From Mesorhizobium sp. Root102 (GTDB lineage: Bacteria > Pseudomonadota > Alphaproteobacteria > Rhizobiales > Rhizobiaceae), in assembly GCF_001425625.1 (NCBI RefSeq), contig NZ_LMCP01000006.1, forward strand, positions 62,001-126,000: 64,000 nt of DNA, written 5' to 3'. Made by a program: the position numbers and the translations under genes. Below, in pieces: positions 19,238 through 27,547 of the stretch. Each line of letters opens with the position of its first letter. The stretch's first letter is position 1. The notes beneath the pieces were generated by a model. It was not told the DNA's origin, did no database searches, and saw nothing but the letters and a program-made list of their open reading frames with translations.

Positions 19238-20185
19238 ATGCAGAACCGGATGTTGCGCGGCATCCTGAGCCTGTGCCTGGGCGTGCTGGTCTTCTCGCTG
19301 CAGGATCCGCTCGTCAAAGCCGTGTCGAGTGGTTATCCGGTGACCGAGGTCATGGCGATCCGCTCGATCGTCGCTCTGCCGATCCTGATCTTTCTGGTCC
19401 AAGCCGATGTCGGCCTGCGGGCGATCCTGTCGAAGCGATTCGGCATGCTGACGGTGCGCGCCTTCATCCAGTTCACCTCCTATACGGTGTACTACCTGGC
19501 CATCGCTGCTTTGCCGCTGGCCGACGCGGTGGCGCTCTATTTCATGGCGCCGCTGTTCATCATGGCGCTGGCCGGGCCGTATCTTGGAGAGCGCGTCTCC
19601 TGGCGGACGCTGGCGACCGTGCTGATCGGGCTATTCGGCGTCCTCGTGATGCTGCGCCCGGGCGCCGGCCTGTTCGACTGGGCAGCGCTGCTTTCACTGG
19701 GTTCGGCGGCGCTCTATGGTTTTTCGCAGCTGATGGCCCGCAAGATCGGCGATACCGAATCGTCCACCGTGATGGCCTTCTATCAGAACGGCGCCTATCT
19801 GGTTGGCGCCGCCGTGGTTGCCGGCGCGTTTCACCTTGCCGGCATAACCCACGCCGCCCACCCGAGCCTGGAATTCCTGGTGCGGCCCTGGCTGTGGCCG
19901 ACGCTGCCGGATTTTCTCAAGATGGCGGCCTGCGGTTTCGTCGCTTCCGCCGGCATGATCCTGCTGTCGCAGGCCTACCGGATGGCGCCGGCCAACCGCG
20001 TTGCCACCTTCGAATACACCGGCATCCTGTGGTCGCCGCTGTGGGGTTTCCTGTTCTTCGCCGAAGTACCACGGTCGACGACCGTGATCGGTGCTGCCTT
20101 GATCATCGGCGCCGGCCTGCTGGCGCTCAACACCGAACGGCGCAAGAGCGCTGCACCCGTGCTCACTGCTGCCGATCCAGTCTGA
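19238..20185 (+). CDS. EamA-family (DMT superfamily) transporter
   Basis: A 315-residue inner-membrane protein with about ten hydrophobic segments in two EamA repeats. The first begins ILSLCLGVLVFSLQDPLVKAV, and the second follows LLSLGSAALYGFSQLMARKIG. The start MQNRMLRG at 19238 is preferred to the in-frame 19202. DMT proteins usually export metabolites or amino acids; the substrate is unknown. The LysR gene is divergent. The stop directly abuts the stop of the convergent response regulator gene. Confidence 0.85.
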   Translation: MQNRMLRGILSLCLGVLVFSLQDPLVKAVSSGYPVTEVMAIRSIVALPILIFLVQADVGLRAILSKRFGMLTVRAFIQFTSYTVYYLAIAALPLADAVALYFMAPLFIMALAGPYLGERVSWRTLATVLIGLFGVLVMLRPGAGLFDWAALLSLGSAALYGFSQLMARKIGDTESSTVMAFYQNGAYLVGAAVVAGAFHLAGITHAAHPSLEFLVRPWLWPTLPDFLKMAACGFVASAGMILLSQAYRMAPANRVATFEYTGILWSPLWGFLFFAEVPRSTTVIGAALIIGAGLLALNTERRKSAAPVLTAADPV

Positions 20186-20557
20186 TCAGGCGAAGCAGAT
20201 CAGCGCCCGTTCGACGCGAGAACGGATTTCGGCCAGCGTAAAAGGCTTCTGCACGATATCGAGGATAATGCCGTTCAATTCCTCGGCACGCTCGCGCTGG
20301 TCGGCGTAGCCGGTCATCAGCACGATCTTCATCGATGGGAAGAGCGATGCCGCCGCGATCGCCATCTCGATGCCGTCCATCTCCGGCATGCGGATGTCGG
20401 AGACGACAAGATCGTAGCCGCCACGCGCGGCCTGGATCAGCGAAAGCCCCTGCGCGCCGTCCGCCGCGATATCGATTGTGTGCCCGGCGCGTTCAAGCGC
20501 GCGGGCGGCCAGGGTGCGGACGGACTCGTCGTCCTCGACGATCAGAAGCTTTGCCAT
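20186..20557 (-). CDS. Single-domain response regulator, CpdR-like
   Basis: A stand-alone receiver domain of 123 residues with no output domain. The acidic pocket is E8-D9-D10, the phospho-acceptor is D54 in VVSDIRMPEMDG, the switch threonine is T82 and the conserved lysine is K104 in QKPF. Single-domain proteins of this kind in alphaproteobacteria include CpdR, which controls ClpXP proteolysis, and DivK. The sequence is closer to CpdR-type, but a specific role is not proven. The start at 20557 (MAKLLIVEDD) is preferred to 20566. Confidence 0.8.
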   Translation of the reverse strand: MAKLLIVEDDESVRTLAARALERAGHTIDIAADGAQGLSLIQAARGGYDLVVSDIRMPEMDGIEMAIAAASLFPSMKIVLMTGYADQRERAEELNGIILDIVQKPFTLAEIRSRVERALICFA

Positions 20558-20631
20558 GGCCGGCATATTTGGCGCTGAAAAGTTGACTTTTCCTGAAGGA
20601 GCGCAGCATCGCCAAGCATTTTTGATGCCGC

Positions 20632-21174
20632 TCAGACATCCCCTTTGACGACGCCGACAAACGGCAGCTCACGAAAAGCGTGGGCAACGTCCATGCCGTA
20701 GCCGACGACGAAATAGTCGGGGCAGTCGAAGCCGACATAGTCGGCATTGAGCGCGGTCTGGCGGCGCATGCGCTTGTCGAGCAGCACGGCGATGGAACAG
20801 CTCTTGGCGCCCCGCGACAGCATCAGATCGCGGGTGAAGCTCAGCGTCTTGCCCGATTCGAGAATGTCGTCGATCAACAGCACGTCGCGGCCGGCGACCT
20901 CATTGTCGATGTCGCGCAGCACCCTCACCTCGCCGCTGGTGGTGCCGGCGCCGTAGCTGGAGATGAAGATGAACTCGACCTCGGGCGACAGGCCGACATC
21001 GTGCATGGCGCGAATGAGATCGGCGGCGAAGATGAACGAGCCCTTCAGCACCGAGATCACCAGCAGATCGTGATAGTCGTGGCCGGCGATCTCCTTGGCG
21101 AGCTCGAGATTGCGCCGCGCGATCGCCGATGCCGAAAACAGGACTTCGATGTCCTTGCCGCGCACGATGGGCAT
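20632..21174 (-). CDS. hpt: Hypoxanthine phosphoribosyltransferase
   Basis: Salvages hypoxanthine and guanine to IMP and GMP using PRPP. The 180-residue length is normal. The PRPP-binding motif VLLIDDILESGKT is at residues 98-110. LKGSFIFAADL near 44-54 and SSYGAGTTSGEV near 72-83 are the other conserved loops of the type I phosphoribosyltransferase fold. The start MPIVRGKDIEVLF is typical. Confidence 0.94.
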   Translation of the reverse strand: MPIVRGKDIEVLFSASAIARRNLELAKEIAGHDYHDLLVISVLKGSFIFAADLIRAMHDVGLSPEVEFIFISSYGAGTTSGEVRVLRDIDNEVAGRDVLLIDDILESGKTLSFTRDLMLSRGAKSCSIAVLLDKRMRRQTALNADYVGFDCPDYFVVGYGMDVAHAFRELPFVGVVKGDV

Positions 21175-21198
21175 TGGTGGTCTTCCCCCGGTGATCGC

Positions 21199-21843
21199 CT
21201 ATTGGGCGAAAGTAACCAAAATGGTTCTTACGCCGTTCTTAGGCACGTCGAGCCGGCTGGCAAAGCCGAATCTTTCACCGGACGCCAGCACACGGCCGGA
21301 TGTCCCCAACGTATAGCGGGTTGTGCGCCCGTCATTGCCGGTCACCCGGATTTCGAGCGGCGGCAGTTGCACTGGTTTCGCACCGTCATTGGCGGCCTCG
21401 CCATCGACGTACAGCGCGGGGCTCGCCCCGGAGGCATCGACGCGTGACGTGACGCCTGAAATGCTGAGCGCCGACACCTGCGCGCCGGACAGGAACGGCA
21501 CCTGGCGCACCAGCGCGTGCCCGCCGGAAACCCAGAAGGCGGCCAACGCGGCGCCGATGCCAGCGATCCAGAAGATCGGCCCGCCGCGCAAGGCCGGCGG
21601 CCGTTCCGTCGCGGCCTCGGGCTTGCGCAACATGTCCATGCCCTTGATGGGCGGTGTGACGATCGCGCGCGGCGGCGGCGAAACGCTTTCCATGGCGGGG
21701 ACAAGACGCGGCATCACCACGTAGTCGGCATCGACGATGTCGGCAGCCGAACCACGCATGAACCGGTCCGTAGCGGCAATTGCCGCCGGATCGGTCATGA
21801 TTTCGCCGGAAACCGGGCGCGCGGTTCGATCGTCAGCCATCAT
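21199..21843 (-). CDS. Single-pass membrane protein divergent from ftsE, function unknown
   Basis: A 214-residue protein. The N-terminal half is low-complexity and proline-rich (PPPRAIVTPPIKGM), a single membrane segment follows (IFWIAGIGAALAAFWVSGGHAL), and the C-terminal domain looks periplasmic and beta-rich, ending SRLDVPKNGVRTILVTFAQ. Many rhizobia have a gene with this C-terminus, often with an N-terminal MJ0042 zinc ribbon, beside ftsE; no CxxC ribbon is visible here. The start is ATG 21843 or 21840. It is divergent from ftsE across a region with CtrA-type sites. Confidence 0.72.
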   Translation of the reverse strand: MMADDRTARPVSGEIMTDPAAIAATDRFMRGSAADIVDADYVVMPRLVPAMESVSPPPRAIVTPPIKGMDMLRKPEAATERPPALRGGPIFWIAGIGAALAAFWVSGGHALVRQVPFLSGAQVSALSISGVTSRVDASGASPALYVDGEAANDGAKPVQLPPLEIRVTGNDGRTTRYTLGTSGRVLASGERFGFASRLDVPKNGVRTILVTFAQ

Positions 21844-21950
21844 GGCCCCAGCATTGCAGCACGTGTTCGCTTTTCGTTTCTTTTGCGTAAACACAAATGG
21901 TTAACGCTTCCCCACCGGAGCCCTCGTGACGAGCCGAAACAACTCAGGAA

Positions 21951-21965
21951 TTAACCGCCGGTTAA
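21951..21965 (+). promoter_or_regulatory. CtrA-type site TTAA-N7-TTAA before ftsE
   Basis: The bases TTAACCGCCGGTTAA match the full CtrA consensus (TTAA, seven bases, TTAA) and are followed by CCAT, as in strong CtrA half sites. It lies 70 bases upstream of the ftsE start. A second half site (ATGGTTAAC, 21897-21905) is closer to the divergent gene. CtrA is the cell-cycle master regulator in alphaproteobacteria and controls several division genes. Binding here is an inference. Confidence 0.55.
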
Positions 21966-22035
21966 CCATGCCGGCCGATGGTCTTTACCCAGAACAGGCC
22001 GGCTTGCTGCCGCCAAGAAATTCAGGTCGTCGAAA

Positions 22036-22695
22036 TTGATTCGTTTCGAAAATGTCGGCCTCCGCTATGGCATGGGTCCGGAAATCCTCCGCGACATCTC
22101 CCTGCACATCCCGGAGCGCTCCTTCCAGTTCCTCAGCGGCCCTTCGGGCGCCGGCAAGACGACCTTGTTGCGCCTGCTGTTCATGTCGCTGAAGCCGACG
22201 CGCGGGCTGATCACCATCTTCGGCAAGGATCGCTCGCGCATCTCGCGTACCGAACTGCCGCATCTGCGCCGCCGCATCGGCGTGGTGTTCCAGGATTTTC
22301 GCCTGCTCGACCACATGACCACCTACGAGAACGTCGCGCTGCCGTTGCGCGTACGCGGGCGCGAGGAGGCGAGCTACCGCACCGATGTCACCGAATTGTT
22401 GAAGTGGGTCGGGCTGGGCGAACGCATGCATGTGCTGCCGCCGGTTCTGTCCGGCGGCGAGAAACAGCGCGCCGCGATCGCGCGGGCGCTGATCGAGCAG
22501 CCGGAAATCCTGCTGGCCGACGAGCCGACCGGCAATGTCGATCCGCCGCTGGCGCGACGTCTGCTGCGGCTGTTCATCGAGCTCAACCGTCTGGGCACCG
22601 CCGTGGTGATCGCCACCCACGACCTCGGCCTGATGGAACAGGTCGACGCGCGCCGCATGATCCTGGCCGGCGGAAGGCTGGACATCTATGACTGA
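22036..22695 (+). CDS. ftsE: Cell division ATP-binding protein FtsE
   Basis: The ATPase of the FtsEX complex, which couples the Z-ring to activation of peptidoglycan hydrolases. The 219-residue ABC domain has Walker A GPSGAGKT (35-42), signature LSGGEKQ (138-144), Walker B ILLADEP (158-164) and H195. MIRFENVGLRYG is the typical N-terminus, and the start is TTG at 22036 with a weak CAGG upstream; no ATG gives a better fit. It overlaps ftsX by 8 bases. Confidence 0.93.
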   Translation: MIRFENVGLRYGMGPEILRDISLHIPERSFQFLSGPSGAGKTTLLRLLFMSLKPTRGLITIFGKDRSRISRTELPHLRRRIGVVFQDFRLLDHMTTYENVALPLRVRGREEASYRTDVTELLKWVGLGERMHVLPPVLSGGEKQRAAIARALIEQPEILLADEPTGNVDPPLARRLLRLFIELNRLGTAVVIATHDLGLMEQVDARRMILAGGRLDIYD

Positions 22696-23683
22696 GCTGT
22701 CCGCCGACCATCTTGTGGAACGAGAGCAGGACGCCGAGGCGACCGAGGCAAAGCCGCGCGCCCAGCGCAGGATGGCGCCGATCGTGCCGGCGCAGAACAT
22801 AGCCGGCCGGGCGCTGGTGCTGGTCATCGCCATCATGACCTTCCTGTCCTGCCTGACCTTCGGCGCGGTGACGCTGGTGCGCGACACGGCTTCCGTCTGG
22901 GAGAACCAGATTTCGCGCGAGGCGACGATCCAGATCAAGCCGGTCGACGGCCTCGACATGGAGGCAGCCCTTGCCCAGGCCTCGCAGATCGCCGGCGAGT
23001 TTCCCGGCGTCAAGGCGACCCGGATCATCGATCGCGAAGCGACCGCGCGGCTCCTGGAGCCGTGGCTGGGCTCTGGCCTCAACATCGACGAGCTGCCGGT
23101 GCCGCGCCTGATCATCGTCACCATCGACGAGAACAGCCCGCCTGATTTCGCCGCCATGCGCGCCGCGATCACGCCGAAACTGCCGAGTGCATCGCTCGAC
23201 GATCACCGCACCTGGGTCGACCGGCTGGTCGCCATGGCCCGCACCACGGTGACCATCGGCATCGCCGTGCTGGCGCTGATGCTGTCGGCGACGGTGCTGA
23301 CGGTGGTGTTCGCCACACGCGGCGCCATGGCCGGCAACGGCCACATCATCGAGGTGCTGCATTTCGTCGGCGCCGAGGCACAATTCATCGCACGCGAATT
23401 CCGCCGACATTTCCTGGTGACCGGCATGAAGGGCGCGGCGGCTGGCGGTGCCGCGGCAGTGCTCGTCTTCATCGTCTTTTCCTGTTGGTCGTCGCGCAAT
23501 ATGGCGACGCCGCAGGCCGACCAGGCGACCGCCCTGTTCGGCAATTTCGCAATCGGGTCGGCGGGCTATCTCGGTGTCGTCTTGATGGTGCTGGTGATCG
23601 GCGGGCTCACGGCTGCCACGTCCCACGCCACCGTCGTTGCCTATCTCAGCGACATCGAAGTCCGCCAACCGGATGCAGGGTGA
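22688..23683 (+). CDS. ftsX: Cell division membrane protein FtsX
   Basis: The membrane partner of FtsE, 331 residues. A charged cytoplasmic N-terminus is followed by a first membrane segment (ALVLVIAIMTFLSCLTFGAVTL), a periplasmic domain of about 110 residues that contacts murein hydrolase activators, and three C-terminal membrane segments (TIGIAVLALMLSATVL, GGAAAVLVFIVFSCW, GYLGVVLMVLVIGGL). Four membrane segments and the ftsE overlap are diagnostic. Confidence 0.92.
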   Translation: MTELSADHLVEREQDAEATEAKPRAQRRMAPIVPAQNIAGRALVLVIAIMTFLSCLTFGAVTLVRDTASVWENQISREATIQIKPVDGLDMEAALAQASQIAGEFPGVKATRIIDREATARLLEPWLGSGLNIDELPVPRLIIVTIDENSPPDFAAMRAAITPKLPSASLDDHRTWVDRLVAMARTTVTIGIAVLALMLSATVLTVVFATRGAMAGNGHIIEVLHFVGAEAQFIAREFRRHFLVTGMKGAAAGGAAAVLVFIVFSCWSSRNMATPQADQATALFGNFAIGSAGYLGVVLMVLVIGGLTAATSHATVVAYLSDIEVRQPDAG

Positions 23684-23756
23684 TCACGGATGGAGAATTC
23701 ACGTAACGCAAAGTGCGTCTTTTACCTACCCAAGGCCGCATTTCAGGACTAACCAT

Positions 23757-24482
23757 ATGGCGATGGACGCGCGGGATTCGACCGGTACGGCTGGACAGAT
23801 GCCAGTGGTGGTTGCCCGTTCGCATGACCGCCGCACGGTGAGCCGTCTGAGGGCCGTGTTGCGTATATCCGCTCTCTCTGTGCTCGTCCTCGCAACTTTG
23901 TTTGCCGGCGGCTTCGGCTGGTTCGCCAACAAGGTCAGCCATCTGACGACGCCGGCCAATCCGGCCAGGGCAGACGCTATCATCGTGCTGACCGGCGGCC
24001 AGTCCCGCCTCGACGCCGCGATGGATCTGCTGGCGTCCGGCAAGGGCGAGCGGTTGCTGATCAGCGGCGTGCATCCTTCCGCCAGCCGTCGCCAGTTGCA
24101 GGCGGCGACCGGTGGCGACAAGCGGCTGTTCTCCTGCTGCGTCGACATCGACCGCGCCGCGCTCGACACGATCGGCAATGCCGAGGAAAGCGCCAAATGG
24201 GTCGAGAGCCACGCCTATGGCACAGTGATCCTCGTCACCAACAATTATCATATGCCGCGCAGCCTGCTTGAGATGGGCCGGCTGCTGCATGGCGCCAAGC
24301 TCGAGCCCTATCCGGTGGTCAATTCCAACCTCGACAATGGCGGCTGGCTGACCAAGCCGCGGGCGTTGCGCGTGCTGTTCACCGAATACAACAAATATCT
24401 GCTGGCGCTCGCACGCGGCATCGTGCCGGTCAAGCCGACGCCCAACGGTATCGCGCTGGCCGAAACCGCTGCCGGCGGCTGA
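23757..24482 (+). CDS. YdcF-like DUF218 membrane-anchored protein
   Basis: A 241-residue protein with one N-terminal membrane segment (LSVLVLATLFAGGFGWFANKV, residues about 40-60) and a DUF218/YdcF domain (ADAIIVLTGGQSRLDAAMDLLASGKGERLLISG...VTNNYHMPRSLLEM). Related proteins (SanA, ElyC) act in envelope integrity under stress, but no precise reaction is known. I choose ATG 23757; the upstream open frame to 23637 overlaps the end of ftsX. The gap to ftsX is 73 bases, so co-expression with ftsEX is likely. Confidence 0.83.
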   Translation: MAMDARDSTGTAGQMPVVVARSHDRRTVSRLRAVLRISALSVLVLATLFAGGFGWFANKVSHLTTPANPARADAIIVLTGGQSRLDAAMDLLASGKGERLLISGVHPSASRRQLQAATGGDKRLFSCCVDIDRAALDTIGNAEESAKWVESHAYGTVILVTNNYHMPRSLLEMGRLLHGAKLEPYPVVNSNLDNGGWLTKPRALRVLFTEYNKYLLALARGIVPVKPTPNGIALAETAAGG

Positions 24483-24486
24483 ACCA

Positions 24487-25137
24487 TTATTCCCCGGCGG
24501 CCGCGCCTGCCCCGGCGGCGGCGCCTGAATTCCCCTTGAGCCGTGCGACCTCCTGTTCGAGGCGCTCGATCCGCTTATCTCGCTCGCCGAGTGCGGCCGC
24601 CACGTCGGCCGCCTCGAACCGTTGCGGGATATGCTGAGGACAATTGGCATCCCAGGCCGAGACCGTGAACAGGATGACCTGCTCGGGGCGCGCCTTGTAA
24701 TCCTGTGGCATCAGCTTCGCCATCAACTCGGCATCGTTCTCGACGACGCGCGCCGTGCCCCAGAGCTTGATGCGCTGGCGGTGCATATAGTCGATGAGGA
24801 ACAGGAAGGCCTGCGGGTTGTCGGCCAGATTGCCCTGCGTGATGAACTGCCGGTTGCCAGCAAAATCCGCGAAGCCGATCATGTTTTCATCCAGTACCTT
24901 GAGGAAGCCGGCGGGTCCACCGCGATGCTGGATGTAGGGCTGGCCCTCGCCATTGGCCGTCGACAGGAAGACGCTGGTCTGCATCTCGATGAAGGCAGCA
25001 AGGTCAGGGGTGACGACAGCTTGCCAGCCGCCACGCTCCTCGACGCGGGCATAGGATTGGCGCGAGCCCTTGCGGGCCTGGATCGCCTTGACCGTCGGCG
25101 TGAAGGCGACGTCGCTGGTGAAAGCATGCGCGTTCAT
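24487..25137 (-). CDS. Pyridoxamine 5'-phosphate oxidase-like flavin-binding protein
   Basis: A 216-residue protein with a split-barrel PNPOx-like domain (FLSTANGEGQPYIQHRGGPAGFLKVLDENMIGFADFAGNRQ; then NLADNPQAFLFLIDY). Such proteins bind FMN, but many have no proven oxidase activity. The C-terminus carries a short predicted coiled coil (ERDKRIERLEQEVARLKG) and an alanine/glycine tail. It is convergent with the YdcF-like gene, with 4 bases between the stops. Confidence 0.8.
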   Translation of the reverse strand: MNAHAFTSDVAFTPTVKAIQARKGSRQSYARVEERGGWQAVVTPDLAAFIEMQTSVFLSTANGEGQPYIQHRGGPAGFLKVLDENMIGFADFAGNRQFITQGNLADNPQAFLFLIDYMHRQRIKLWGTARVVENDAELMAKLMPQDYKARPEQVILFTVSAWDANCPQHIPQRFEAADVAAALGERDKRIERLEQEVARLKGNSGAAAGAGAAAGE

Positions 25138-25179
25138 CGAAACCTCCTTGCCCGGAACAGGGCCTACGATGGTTCACGC

Positions 25180-25221
25180 AATTCCGGACGGAAAACCCGT
25201 TTCACATTTTTCCTGGAATTG
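25180..25221. repeat. AATTCCGG-bounded intergenic repeat (family R2), copy a
   Basis: An element bounded by aattccgg and ggaatt with the core cggaaaacccgtttcac. Its reverse complement matches 53371-53411 closely, differing at only a few bases. It lies between two minus-strand genes, 43 bases upstream of the PNPOx-like gene start, and may act as a 3' hairpin for the upstream gene. The core resembles family R1 (GAAAAGTG...CGGTTTTCC). Confidence 0.7.
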
Positions 25222-25223
25222 TT

Positions 25224-25694
25224 CTAAAGCCCGAGTTCAGACAGTGTTGGGTGATCGTCCGGACGGCGGCCGAGCGGCCAATGATACTTACGATCAGCCT
25301 CGCCGATCGGCAGGTCGTTGATGCTGGCGATGCGCAGGCGCATCAGCCCGTGTTCGTCGAATTCCCAATTCTCATTGCCATAACTGCGGAACCATGAACC
25401 GCTGTCGTCGCGCCATTCATAGGCGAAGCGCACGGCGATGCGATTGCCGTGGAAAGCCCAGATCTCCTTGATCAGCCGGTAGTCGAGTTCCCTGCTCCAT
25501 TTTCGCGTCAGGAAAGCCTGGATGGCATCGCGGCCTTGCAGGAATTCGGCACGGTTGCGCCAGCGGCTGTCCGTCGTATAGGCAAGCGCGACCCGTGCCG
25601 GGTCGCGCGAGTTCCAGGCATCCTCGGCCATGCGCACCTTCTGCGCTGCGGTCTCGGCGGTGAACGGCGGCAGTGGCGGGCGGGCTTCGGACAT
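25224..25694 (-). CDS. DUF1348 (NTF2-like/SnoaL fold) protein
   Basis: A 156-residue protein with the DUF1348 pattern: [29 protein letters not shown], then [58 protein letters not shown] and the C-terminal basic/aromatic tail. The NTF2-like fold binds small ligands in a cone-shaped pocket; no reaction is assigned. The start at 25694 ([10 protein letters not shown]) is preceded by AAAGGAG; the longer open frame to 25898 has no support. Confidence 0.83.
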   Translation of the reverse strand: MSEARPPLPPFTAETAAQKVRMAEDAWNSRDPARVALAYTTDSRWRNRAEFLQGRDAIQAFLTRKWSRELDYRLIKEIWAFHGNRIAVRFAYEWRDDSGSWFRSYGNENWEFDEHGLMRLRIASINDLPIGEADRKYHWPLGRRPDDHPTLSELGL

Positions 25695-26002
25695 GACAAC
25701 TCCTTTACGAGGCCATGCTACAGGCAGGCCGACAGACGCGATATAATGCCTTCCATCATTCAAATGCAGATGACATATTCGTAACCTGTCCTTCCATTTT
25801 CTGGAAGAAATTATAGATCGCCTCGAAGCCATGTCGCTCTTTCCCCACGCGTGAAGGAGCGATTGGCGCGACTGATGTAGCGGAACCGGACCGGTCACCG
25901 ATCGACGGATCGCTCTCTTCGCCGTTCAGAGTGCCCGGAGGCCATTTCCTTTTTCCCCGTGCTTGGTGTAACCAACGCACACCTCCTCACCGGGCCTCCC
26001 CA
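25695..26002. other. Intergenic region without a recognised gene
   Basis: About 308 bases between divergent genes (DUF1348 and plsC). It is more AT-rich than its surroundings at 25735-25830. A minus-strand open frame at 25756-25980 (74 codons) resembles nothing I know and has no clear ribosome-binding site. The region presumably holds the two promoters. Confidence 0.5.
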
Positions 26003-26803
26003 ATGCTCTATGTCCGATCGCTGACGTTCAATTTCGTCTTCTACGTCAACCTGATCGTCCAGATGATCCTCTGGACCCCCTATTATTTCCTGTCGCCCCG
26101 TCACCGCGCCTGGTTCGTGCCCAAATTCTGGTCGCGCACCTCGATGTGGCTCTATGGCAAGATCGCCGGAACGAAGAGCGACATCACCGGCCAGGAAAAC
26201 CTGCCCGAAGGCTCCTTCATCCTGGCGCCCAAGCACCAGTCGTTCTGGGACGCGATCGCCTTCTTCCCCTTCCTTCAGGACCCACTCTACATCCTCAAGC
26301 GCGAGCTGACCTGGATCCCGTTCTTTGGCTGGTACATCATGAAGATGCGCATGATCCCGGTTCATCGCGGCAGCCGTTCGAAGGCGCTGAAGGCCGTGGT
26401 CGCCGCGACCAAGGAGGAGATGGCGCGCAATCCCCGCCAGTTGATCATCTATCCCGAGGGCACGCGCCGTGCGCCGGGCGACGAACCGGCCTACAAATAC
26501 GGCATCGTCGAAATCTATGCACAGCTTGGCGTCCCGGTGGTGCCGGTCGCCCATGTCGCCGGTCTCTATTGGCCGCGCCGCAAATTCCTGCGCTATCCCG
26601 GCACCATCAAGGCGCGCTTCCTGCCGCCGATTCCACCGGGACTGGGCAAGGAAGAATTCATGGCCCGGCTGATCGGTGAAACCGAGGCCGCCTGCGACCA
26701 GTTCCTGATTGATGCGGCGCGCGGCCCGAACCCACCTGCCTTGCCGCCGACGGCGGTGAAAAGGCTGCAAGAGTTGGATGCGGCTGCAAGAACCAAAGTC
26801 TGA
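26003..26803 (+). CDS. plsC: 1-Acyl-sn-glycerol-3-phosphate acyltransferase
   Basis: Makes phosphatidic acid by acylating lysophosphatidic acid at the inner membrane. The 266 residues begin with a hydrophobic segment (FVFYVNLIVQMILWTPYYF). The catalytic HX4D is H78...D83 in APKHQSFWDAIAF. The substrate-binding motif is YPEGTR near 151, with the FxxR-like region VHRGSRSKAL between them. The start MLYVRSLTFN at 26003 is chosen over the in-frame 25931, which has no homologous N-terminus. Confidence 0.9.
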   Translation: MLYVRSLTFNFVFYVNLIVQMILWTPYYFLSPRHRAWFVPKFWSRTSMWLYGKIAGTKSDITGQENLPEGSFILAPKHQSFWDAIAFFPFLQDPLYILKRELTWIPFFGWYIMKMRMIPVHRGSRSKALKAVVAATKEEMARNPRQLIIYPEGTRRAPGDEPAYKYGIVEIYAQLGVPVVPVAHVAGLYWPRRKFLRYPGTIKARFLPPIPPGLGKEEFMARLIGETEAACDQFLIDAARGPNPPALPPTAVKRLQELDAAARTKV

Positions 26804-26828
26804 ACCGGAAGTCTCCGGCCGGCAGGTC

Positions 26829-27455
26829 TCAGCCGAACACGGCCAGCGCGGTGGTCAACACCAGCGTCGCGGCAAAGACCAGATTGATGATCCGCGAGGC
26901 CGCCGGCCGGCGCAGGAAGCGCGCGAACGCTGCCCCCGCGACAAGCCACAGAGCATGGATGGCAACGATCATCAGGGCGAGAACCGCCAGATTCAGCCAC
27001 AGACCAAGCTCAGCAGCGTCCAGTTTCGACGAAGCACCGGCGAACACGGCGGCGATCGCCACATAGGCCTTTGGATTGGCGATCGCGAGAAGAAACCCGG
27101 CCAGCCATGTTGGACGCGAAGCCCCGGCGGCGCGCGTCGCCAGCGGCGGCGCCGTCGCGATCTTGAAGGCGAGATAGAGGATGTAGGCCGTGGAAGCGAC
27201 AGCCAGCAACGGCGCTAGCTTCGGCACCGACATCAGCACCGCCATGACCCCGGTCGCGACGACCAAAAGCACGGTGATCGTGCCCAGGATGATGCCCCAG
27301 GCATAGCCCAGCGAGTGGCGCAAACCACAGGCCGCACCGACCGCGGTGACGCTTATCGTTGCCGGTCCCGGGCTGCCCATGACGACGGCCGAGGCAAGCA
27401 CCAGCGCGAGCAGCTGACGCCAAAGGTCCGGCTGCAAAAGAAGCGGCTCAGTCAT
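26829..27455 (-). CDS. LysE/RhtB-family amino-acid exporter
   Basis: A 208-residue inner-membrane protein with about six hydrophobic segments. The N-terminal hallmark SPGPATISVTAVGAACGLRHSLGYAWGIILG is the LysE/RhtB signature (GPGP-type motif then GxxxG). These proteins export amino acids such as threonine, homoserine or lysine; the substrate here is not defined. I choose the ATG at 27455 (MTEPLLLQPD), with GGTGAGAT nearby. It is convergent with plsC. Confidence 0.87.
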   Translation of the reverse strand: MTEPLLLQPDLWRQLLALVLASAVVMGSPGPATISVTAVGAACGLRHSLGYAWGIILGTITVLLVVATGVMAVLMSVPKLAPLLAVASTAYILYLAFKIATAPPLATRAAGASRPTWLAGFLLAIANPKAYVAIAAVFAGASSKLDAAELGLWLNLAVLALMIVAIHALWLVAGAAFARFLRRPAASRIINLVFAATLVLTTALAVFG

Positions 27456-27547
27456 CTCACCCTCTGCCTTGCCCCGTGCAAAGGGACGGTATGGCAAGGC
27501 AAGAGGGTCGTCTTGGACGTTCGTGCGAGGAGCGGCCGCCGAAAACG

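Noticed and set aside
19035..19268. Leader peptide for transcription attenuation ahead of the EamA gene
   Set aside because: An open frame covers the terminator, but it lacks runs of one amino acid's codons and extends past the hairpin into the gene; it does not look like a trpL- or ilvL-type leader.
25756..25980. Small protein on the minus strand between the DUF1348 gene and plsC
   Set aside because: The 74-codon product resembles nothing known, has no ribosome-binding site, and lies in a promoter-bearing spacer.
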